Below are positions 14,508-22,800 of a DNA stretch of 44,821 nucleotides, in pieces (position 1 is the stretch's first letter; each line of letters starts with the position of its first letter). The stretch comes from JAJNNC01 sp038232695 (GTDB lineage Bacteria > Bacteroidota > Bacteroidia > Cytophagales > Cyclobacteriaceae). The stretch covers positions 1 through 44,821 of the forward strand of contig JBBSNI010000003.1 of assembly GCA_038232695.1 (NCBI GenBank), given 5' to 3'. The notes below the pieces were generated by a model. That model made no database searches. It saw only the letters and a list, made by a program, of their open reading frames with translations, and was not told where the DNA came from. The position numbers were made by a program, and so were the translations under genes.

Positions 14508-17500
14508 ATGGCTAGTGATACAACAAAGTTAGATGACCACTTGCATTGGTACAAAGATGCTATCATTTATGAACTACACATTAAGGCTTTCAGCGATGGC
14601 AACGGCGACGGCATCGGCGACTTTAAAGGGCTGCTGGAAAAGCTGGACTATCTGCAAGACCTAGGCGTGACCGCCATCTGGCTGCTGCCTTTCTATCCCT
14701 CTCCCCTGCGCGACGATGGCTATGATATTATGGATTACTATAGTATCAATCCTTCGTATGGCAAAATGAAAGACCTGCAAAAATTCCTCAAGCAGGCACA
14801 TAAGCGGGGGCTCAAAGTGATCACCGAACTGGTCATTAACCACACCTCCGACCAGCACCCCTGGTTTCAGCGGGCGCGCCGCGCCAAGCCCGGCTCTACC
14901 GAGCGCGACTTCTACGTATGGAGCGACAATAATGAAAAATATAAAGATGTGCGTATCATCTTCCAGGACTTTGAAGCCTCCAACTGGACGTGGGACCACA
15001 TGGCGCAAGCCTATTACTGGCACCGCTTCTACTCCCACCAGCCCGACCTGAACTACGACAACCTCGCCGTACAGGAAGAGGTCTTCAAGATGTTAGACTA
15101 CTGGATCGATATGGGCGTCGATGGCTTCCGGCTGGATGCCGTCCCTTACCTCTTCGAGCGGGATGGTACCAACTGCGAGAACCTGCCCGAAACGCACACT
15201 TTCCTGAAAAAACTTCGCAAGCATGTAGACGGGAAAAAAGCAGCCACCCTGCTGCTGGCCGAAGCTAACATGTGGCCGGAAGATTCTGCCTCCTATTTTG
15301 GAAATGGCGATGAGTGCCAGATGAACTACCACTTTCCCATCATGCCGCGCATGTTTATGTCCGTCAGGATGGAAGACCGCTACCCGATCACCGACATACT
15401 GGATCAGACGCCGGGGATACCTGAGGTCTGCCAGTGGGCGATGTTTCTGCGCAACCACGACGAGCTGACGCTCGAGATGGTTACCGATGAGGAAAGAGAT
15501 TATATGTATAAGGTGTATGCTAAAGACCCCCTGGCTAAGATCAACCTGGGCATACGCCATCGGCTGGCGCCCTTGCTGGACAACGACCGCCGCAAGATAG
15601 AACTGATGAACCACCTGCTCTTCTCCATGCCCGGTACGCCGGTGATCTACTATGGCGACGAGATCGGCATGGGCGACAACTACTACTTAGGCGACCGGGA
15701 CGGGGTGCGCACGCCCATGCAGTGGAGCCCCGACCGCAACGCCGGGTTCTCTGACACCAACCCCCAGAAGCTGTACCTACCCGTCATCCTGGACCCGGAA
15801 TACAGCTACGAAGCCGTCAACGTAGAGACACAGCAGCGCAATGCCAACTCCTTGCTGTGGTGGATGAGGCACCATATCAATATGCGCAAAAACCACAAAG
15901 CTTTCAGCCGGGGTGATGTTCAATTTCTTTATGTAGAAAACGCCAAGATCCTGGTCTTTACGCGAACTTATGAAGACGAAACCCTGCTGGTGATGGCCAA
16001 CCTGTCCAGGTTCTCCCAGGCAGCAGAGGTAGAGTTATCCACTTTCAAAGACCATACGCCGGTAGAATTGTTTAGTAAAAACCGTTTTCCTGAGATCACA
16101 GGCAAGCCTTATCTTTTTACGCTGAGCCCTTACGGTTATCACTGGTTTTTGCTGGAAAAACCCAAAGTGGTGGAAGATCGCCCCTCAGACCGCAAGCAGG
16201 TTCCTGCCTTGGCCCTTGCCGACTGGAAAGACATGGTGAAAGCCAAAAACCTGGCAGCCCTGGAAAAAGCTTTGCCGGCTTATGTGAACCGCTGCCGCTG
16301 GTTTGGCGGCAAGGCGCGTGTTATTCAAAGCATCAGCGTCAAAGAATCTGTACTGCTGCCGGTTAAAAGCGGAACCGGCGCCCTGCTGATCCTGGAAGTA
16401 AGCTACAACGAAGGGCTCAACGAATATTACCAGCTTCCGGTGGCTTTTGTGGCCGATGAGTTCAGCGAAGAGCTTACAGACCAGTATCCTGTTAGTATGA
16501 TCATGGCAGCTACTATTGGCGGCAAGCAAGGTTGTCTGTATGATGGTATGTACAATGAAATGGTCAGAAGTACGCTGTTTAACCTCATGACCAAAAAGAA
16601 AAAGATAAAAGAGAACGGCGGCGAACTGATCGGTTATTCCGGTAAGCAGGTCAACAAAAAGCTGGCGGAGATGAAGAATGAAATGTCTTCCCGGGTGCTG
16701 AGCGCTGAGCAAAGCAACACGTCCGTCATTTATGGCAAAGAGTATTTCTACAAAGTGTACCGCAAGTTGGACCAGGTCATGAACCCCGACCTGGAGATCA
16801 CCCACTTCCTGACCGACGTAGCTAAATTTGAAAATGTACCGCAGTATGCAGGTCACCTGGAGCTTAAAAAGGAAGGCAAAGAGGCTTTTGTGCTGGGAAT
16901 GATGCAGGAGTTGGTACTCAACCAGGGCGATGCCTGGACGTACATGCAGGACGCCATTAGCCGCTATTATGAGCGCATTAGTCTGCTCCCGGAAAATGAA
17001 AGAACCCCGCCGCCCCTGAAAGGCAACCTGTCGGCACCTGTCACCTTCGACAAGATTCCCGAAAAGATGCAAACCCATCTGGGGGGCGTGGCTGCCGAGC
17101 GCGCCAGCCTGCTGGGCATACGAACCGCCGAGATGCACATCGCGCTGGCTTCTCACCCGGAAGAAAAAGGCTTTGAGCCGGAAGCTTTCTCCCTGCACTA
17201 CCAACGCTCCCTGTATTCGTCTCTGCAAACCCTGGTCAGGAGTACCTACCAGACCCTGGAGAAAAACTTCAGCAAGCTGCCGGAGTCTTTTCAGGAAGAT
17301 GCCCAGGACATCAAAGACATGAAAAAGGATGTGCTGAGCCGTATGAAGATGATCTATGCGCATAAGATAGACGCGATGAAGATCCGGGCACACGGCGACT
17401 ATCACTTAGGGCAGGTGCTTTTTACCGGTAAAGATTTCATCATCCTTGATTTTGAAGGAGAGCCCGCCCGTTCGTTCAGCGAAAGAAGGCTCAAGCGGTC

Positions 17501-17852
17501 GCCTACGCGCGACGTGGCAGGCATGTTGCGCTCTTTCCATTATGCAGCCTATAGCGGCTTGTTCAAAAACGAAGCGTTCACGCACGGCAACGCACCATAC
17601 CTGGAAGAGTGGGCAGAGCAATGGTATCATTATATGAGCGGATTTTACCTGAGATCATACTTAGATACCACCAAAGGACAAAACTTTATCCCTACTGACT
17701 CTGAGGACTTTACCGTGCTGATGCAGACGTTTCTGCTGGAAAAGGCCATCTACGAACTCAGCTACGAACTAAACAACCGACCCGATTGGGCTATTATACC
17801 TATGAAGGGTATTAAATATGTTATGAAGAAATTTACTGAAGATGAAAACTGA
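14508..17852 (+). CDS. treS: Trehalose synthase (maltose alpha-D-glucosyltransferase) fused to maltokinase
   Basis: The protein has 1114 residues and two enzymes. Residues 1 to about 550 are TreS (GH13_16), which interconverts trehalose and maltose: YELHIKAFSDGNGDGIGDFK, nucleophile in FRLDAVPYLFERDG (Asp210), acid/base in LLAEANMWPED (Glu252) and RNHDELTLEMV (Asp318). From about 570 onward comes a Pep2/Mak-type maltokinase: LPAYVNRCRWFGGKAR, the catalytic-loop motif HGDYHLGQVL near 962 and the metal-binding DFEGEPARS near 982. The kinase uses ATP to make maltose-1-phosphate, the GlgE donor. Fusion of the two is known in many bacteria. The stop overlaps the glgB start by 11 bp, indicating translational coupling. 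All key residues are present, so both halves should be active. Confidence 0.97.
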   Translation: MASDTTKLDDHLHWYKDAIIYELHIKAFSDGNGDGIGDFKGLLEKLDYLQDLGVTAIWLLPFYPSPLRDDGYDIMDYYSINPSYGKMKDLQKFLKQAHKRGLKVITELVINHTSDQHPWFQRARRAKPGSTERDFYVWSDNNEKYKDVRIIFQDFEASNWTWDHMAQAYYWHRFYSHQPDLNYDNLAVQEEVFKMLDYWIDMGVDGFRLDAVPYLFERDGTNCENLPETHTFLKKLRKHVDGKKAATLLLAEANMWPEDSASYFGNGDECQMNYHFPIMPRMFMSVRMEDRYPITDILDQTPGIPEVCQWAMFLRNHDELTLEMVTDEERDYMYKVYAKDPLAKINLGIRHRLAPLLDNDRRKIELMNHLLFSMPGTPVIYYGDEIGMGDNYYLGDRDGVRTPMQWSPDRNAGFSDTNPQKLYLPVILDPEYSYEAVNVETQQRNANSLLWWMRHHINMRKNHKAFSRGDVQFLYVENAKILVFTRTYEDETLLVMANLSRFSQAAEVELSTFKDHTPVELFSKNRFPEITGKPYLFTLSPYGYHWFLLEKPKVVEDRPSDRKQVPALALADWKDMVKAKNLAALEKALPAYVNRCRWFGGKARVIQSISVKESVLLPVKSGTGALLILEVSYNEGLNEYYQLPVAFVADEFSEELTDQYPVSMIMAATIGGKQGCLYDGMYNEMVRSTLFNLMTKKKKIKENGGELIGYSGKQVNKKLAEMKNEMSSRVLSAEQSNTSVIYGKEYFYKVYRKLDQVMNPDLEITHFLTDVAKFENVPQYAGHLELKKEGKEAFVLGMMQELVLNQGDAWTYMQDAISRYYERISLLPENERTPPPLKGNLSAPVTFDKIPEKMQTHLGGVAAERASLLGIRTAEMHIALASHPEEKGFEPEAFSLHYQRSLYSSLQTLVRSTYQTLEKNFSKLPESFQEDAQDIKDMKKDVLSRMKMIYAHKIDAMKIRAHGDYHLGQVLFTGKDFIILDFEGEPARSFSERRLKRSPTRDVAGMLRSFHYAAYSGLFKNEAFTHGNAPYLEEWAEQWYHYMSGFYLRSYLDTTKGQNFIPTDSEDFTVLMQTFLLEKAIYELSYELNNRPDWAIIPMKGIKYVMKKFTEDEN

Positions 17853-19848
17853 AGACCTAACCATCAAAGACTCTGCAAAACGGGTAAAGGGACTTACCAA
17901 CCTGGAAAAGGGAAGCCAGGACAAGGCAGATAAAGCGACACAGGACCCTGACACGCTGAGCCGTATCACCGACTTTGACGTTCACCTGTTCAGAGAAGGA
18001 AAACACTACAAACTCCACGAAAAGCTGGGTTCCCATGTGATGGAATACAAAGGCGAAACGGGCACTTACTTTGCCCTGTGGGCGCCCAATGCCGAGTACG
18101 TGTCTGTCATTGGAGACTTCAACGGCTGGAACCGCGGCTCTCATGCGATGACGGCCCGCTGGGACGGATCCGGCATCTGGGAGTGTTTCGTTCCCCACAT
18201 CGGGCATGGCACCAAGTACAAGTATTTCATCCAGTCTAGGTTCAACGGCTACAACGTAGAAAAGGGCGATCCCTTTGCCCGCCACTGGGAAACCCCTCCC
18301 ATGACTGCCACGGTGGTATGGGATGCCAGCTACCAGTGGAATGATACCGCCTGGCTGGAAGACAGAAAAAAGCAGTCGGGTGAGGCACAACCCTACGCCG
18401 TGTACGAGATGCATATAGGTTCGTGGAAAAGAAACCCGGACGGCAACCGTTTCCTCTCCTACCGCGAGTTGGCGGCTGAACTGCCCGCCTACATCAAATG
18501 GATGGGCTACACGCACGTAGAATTTCTGCCGCTGACCGAACACCCTTTCTACGGTTCGTGGGGCTACCAGGTGACCGGCTACTTTGCGCCTACCAGCCGC
18601 TACGGTACGCCCGAAGACTTTATGTACCTCATCAACGCCCTGCACAACGAAGGCATCGGCGTGATCATGGACTGGGTACCTTCCCACTTTCCTTCCGACC
18701 AGCACGGACTGTCTTACTTTGACGGTACGCACCTTTTTGAACATGCTGACCCCCGCCAGGGCTACCACCCCGATTGGAACAGCTATATCTTTAACTACGG
18801 AAGAAACGAAGTCAAATCTTTTCTGATCAGCAGCGCGATCTGCTGGCTGGAGGAATACCATATCGATGGGCTGCGGGTAGACGCTGTCGCTTCTATGTTG
18901 TATTTAGATTATTCGCGCAAAGAAGGCGAATGGATTCCTAACCAGTATGGCGGCAGGGAAAATATAGAAGCCATCAACTTCCTGAGATAATTTAACGACG
19001 CCGTCCGCGCTGACTTCCCCGATGTAAAAACCATCGCGGAAGAATCCACCGCCTGGCCCATGGTGACCAGTCCGACGCAGATCGGCGGCCTGGGCTTCGA
19101 CATGAAGTGGATGATGGGCTGGATGCACGACACGCTGGAGTATATGTCGCAAGACCCGGTCTACCGCACCTACCACCAGGGGATGATCACTTTCAGCCTG
19201 ATGTATGCCTTTACGGAGAAATTCATGCTGCCCCTGTCGCACGATGAGGTGGTGCATGGCAAAGGACCTTTGATTGATAAAATGCCGGGCGATGAGTGGC
19301 AGAAGTTTGCCAACCTGCGAACACTTTACGCTTACATGTACGGTCACCCCGGCGCCAAACTGCTGTTTATGGGTGGGGAGTTTGGCCAGTCACAGGAGTG
19401 GCGGCACGAGTCCAGCCTGGACTGGCACCTGAACCAGTACGCCCCGCACGGCTCTCTGCAATGGATGGTCAAACGCCTGAACGAACTGTACCAGTCAGAG
19501 CCTGCCCTGTATGAAAGAGCCTTTGAGCCCGGCGGCTTCGAGTGGATAGACATCAGCGACTACGGCAACTGTGTGATCAGCTTTATCCGGAAAGGACACC
19601 AGGAACAAAATGATCTGTACGTGGTGATCAACTTTACGCCTGTGATGCGCGAAAACTATCGCATTGGCGTAGCGCATAAAGGTCATTTGAAGGAAATCTT
19701 CAACAGCGACGACACCCAATACTGGGGCAGCGGCGTGATGAACCACGGCTTGCTGGAAGCCATGCCCATCCCCATGCACGGGCGCGAGCGGTCTGTCAAC
19801 CTCACGCTGCCGCCGCTGGGCACGGTATATCTAAAATATGACCGGTAG
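17842..19848 (+). pseudogene. glgB: 1,4-alpha-glucan branching enzyme GlgB, interrupted by an in-frame TAA
   Basis: Joined across codon 383 the frame encodes about 668 residues, a normal GlgB length. The first part (382 codons, ending 18990) has the CBM48 domain (ALWAPNAEYVSVIGDFNGWN) and barrel blocks VYEMHIGSWKRN, TEHPFYGSWGYQVTGYFAP and IDGLRVDAVASMLYLDYSR with nucleophile Asp347. TAA at 18988-18990 sits where homologues read LR(R/K/Q)FN. The same frame then continues with FNDAVRADFPDVKTIAEEST (acid/base Glu400), SHDEVVHGKGPL and the C-terminal domain to 19848. Asp347 and Glu400 are 53 residues apart, as in E. coli GlgB (405/458). A truncated product would lack Glu400 and be inactive. One base change (for example CAA to TAA) explains it. 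The rest is well kept, so the change is recent, a sequence error, or tolerated by readthrough. Confidence 0.9.
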
Positions 19849-19894
19849 CTGTTAAAGGCGCTTTTGCAGGTATTTTTGATTTTTTTCGAATTAG

Positions 19895-22800
19895 CTAGCG
19901 AAGAATATACAGCTTGCCAAAGCCGCGGGTAAAGGCACGGTCGGCAGCCGTCTGGCGGTGTTGAATAGCGTTTTGGCTCTCCATGAGCACCCGGTACAAG
20001 TACACGCCGTTAGCTAATTGGTCGCCAAACTCATCGCGTCCATCCCAGGCATAGGTCGACATGTTGTTGCCAATGCGGATAGGCCCTAACTCATCCTGGG
20101 TGATCTCCCGCACCACCTTTCCACTCACCGTCATGATCTGTATCTTGAGCCGGTCGGGTATCTCCGTGCCCGTCAGGGTAAAGACAAAGCGGGTGCTGGT
20201 AGAAAACGGGTTGGGGTAAGGATAAAAGTGCGTAATGGTAGCCTCGTTAATGATCTCAAAAGTGACGGTATAAGGCTGGCTGCCGGAAGCGTTGCCACTG
20301 GCGTCCCTTGCCTGCACACTCAACCGGTACGTACCGTCTGCCAGAGTCTCCGGCTGGTAGATGATCTTAAAAGGCGCATCCTGTGTAGCAGGCGTCCAGG
20401 TGACGTTAGGACTTGACAAATCTATCCTGGTTTGCTGGCGGGTCGTCCGGGCGTTGCCAGCGCTGATAGAAGCCGTTTCAGGCTCTATTTTTTCCAGGTA
20501 AAGGTCAATACCCGCTGTATCCTGTTTGAGCCGGTAAGGATTATCATCCCTGATCTCAATAGCGATCAGCGGTGTAGGTGAGACAATATCGCCGTCAAGA
20601 ATATATACCCCATCAAAAGCCACATCGATCACCGGGTGCGCCCGGTCTGCCTTGACGGTCAGGTAATCATTGAGCGTAAGCTGGTTGTTGTCGTAAGACT
20701 GTTCGCGCAGCAGCCGTGGGTTGACTTGTACACGCAAGTCGTTTACCCCACCCCGGCCCACCGTAGCCACCGGAAAAGTAAACAGGCTGGTATCGGCGGC
20801 TGCCAGCGGCGCGATGCGCAAGGTGTCGCTCTGTGAGGTGCGGCTGTCCTGGTTGAAGAAAGTGTATACTACCGACAACGAATCGGTAAAGCCTACGTCG
20901 GCAATGTTATAAAAGCCAAAGGATACGCTGTCAGCATCGCCTTCCTGCTTGACGAGCGTCAGGGGCTGTCCTTGGGGCATAAAAATGATGCCTTCCGGCA
21001 CGCCGGTATAGCTCACCAGCCACTGCCTGAGCTGGGGCGGGGTAAAGTTGACCGGGTCGCTGACCGTATAGCGTAGCCGCAGGTAAGGATACTGGGCAGC
21101 ATCTACACCAGACAGATCTGTCATAGGCGTTCCGGCTATATTATCGTACAACACGGTCTGGCTGCCCGACAAAGTTTCTGCCAGCACCTGCAAGGTAACC
21201 GCATCGTTGCCTTCTACCTCTCGCACCAGGTGCTGCAAAGACAACCAGGCGGTAGCCGGTCCTATTTTTCTGGACAATACCGTGCCCTGGCTGTATTGCC
21301 CCGTCACCTGCTCCTCTAAGGCAATGCGCTGCCCGGTGACCGGCTCGGCACCGTTGGGGTCTGCCCGGACCACAGTGGCGGAACCGGGTGCCGCTCCTTT
21401 TCTGCCCAGGATAATGACAGGCTCGCCGTTTTGCAGGTTCAGCAGGTCGGCAGGTGCAACGCCTATTTCTGCCAATTTAGTGAGGGTTGTAGGTTGCCAT
21501 CCCTGGTATTCTACCAGTCCTATAGAAAATAGCAGTACGGCGTCGCCGTTCTTCACGCCATCGATGTATCTTTCCAGAATATCGGTGGTGTTGACCTGTG
21601 CATTGCTAAACGTGTTGATCACCTGCGGCAGCGGCCCGCAGTTGTTCGGGTCCAGATCGTCGAAGCCATTAGGCGGAATACCCAGGTACGGGCGCAGCGA
21701 TTCCCGCTCGAAAGCTACGCCATTGATGGAGTTGGGACGGCAAGTGAGGGGCGTTACGGAGGTAAAAAGAAACTGCTTGCCGCTGATACTCAGCTTTGGG
21801 TCGAGCGTTTGCTCTTCGGAGCCATACGTGGTGAGGCTAATATCTATGCTCGTCTCTACAAACTGCCAGCGGTCATTCTGATACGTAAGCTGTGTAAGCT
21901 CATTTTTGTTGAATTGTTCTTCTTTAAGTTGCGCCCATCCTGCCGGGCTGGTGCTGATCAGGGCAAAAGAACTTTGCGTCCAGGCGTCGATCTCCCCTTC
22001 GCGCCGTTCAGCATAGCGGGTACGCCAGTAATACACGGTGCTGTCCTGTGTAACGGGTAAGTCCACCTGCCAGCGGGCCAACGCGACGGCGGTGATGGTT
22101 TCCTGCCGCATGAGCGGGCTATCAAAGTTAGCAACCGTATCTATTTCAAAAAGAAAACCCCGGGCATTGCCATGCTGAGCATCGCCTTTTTGCATCGCCT
22201 CCTGTAAGTTACCCGGCTGCGCCTGTAGCAACACGGCAGGCTTATTGATAATCGCAAAATCATAAGGCAACACGTTGACCGTACCGCCCAGCGGGATATT
22301 ATACTCGAAGGCAGCGCGGTTGTTATTTTCATTGAGTTCTGCCACAGAATCTGCCCCATCCAGGATCACCTCAAAGCGGTTGTTGCCAAAGCCTTCTGCC
22401 TGGGGAAAGTTGCCCTCCGAGGCACGGATAACAAATTGCAGCGTATCTTCGTATGGTACGGGCAAGTAAAATACTGGTCCGTAGGTAACCACTCTGCCAC
22501 TGTTGAGCGTACGGCTGACCGTCACGCTTAGGGAATCGCGCATCGTTGTTCCGTAGTTTCTAACCATCAGATTTATTGCAAACGAATCGGCATAGGCTGT
22601 GACAGGGCTTTCGTCTAAGGAAGAAAGAAACAAGCCGTTGTTTTTGACGGCAAAGTCGGGCTGGCTTCTGCCAAAAAGTGTCGCGGCAGGATCGCCCTGC
22701 AAGACCATCTGCTGTACCTGCGCTACCTGGGTTTCTGTCTCCGTACCATTGTAGCTGCTGATAAACCGCTGATCTGCTTCCAGCGAGATACGCCCTAACG

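Noticed and set aside
16185..17405. A 406-codon open frame on the minus strand
   Set aside because: It is antisense to the maltokinase half of the treS fusion and shows no recognisable protein motif.
17857..18861. A 334-codon open frame on the minus strand
   Set aside because: It is antisense to the first part of glgB, which has full family motifs; the antisense product is Val/Gly-rich noise.
17842..19848. glgB as two independent genes, the second starting at ATG 19060
   Set aside because: The frame between the TAA and 19060 codes for conserved GlgB residues including the catalytic Glu400, so a start at 19060 would discard essential sequence. A single broken gene is the simpler reading.
19849..19894. 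A bidirectional terminator between glgB and the porU2-like gene
   Set aside because: There is a T-rich stretch, but only a 4-bp stem; this is too weak to call.
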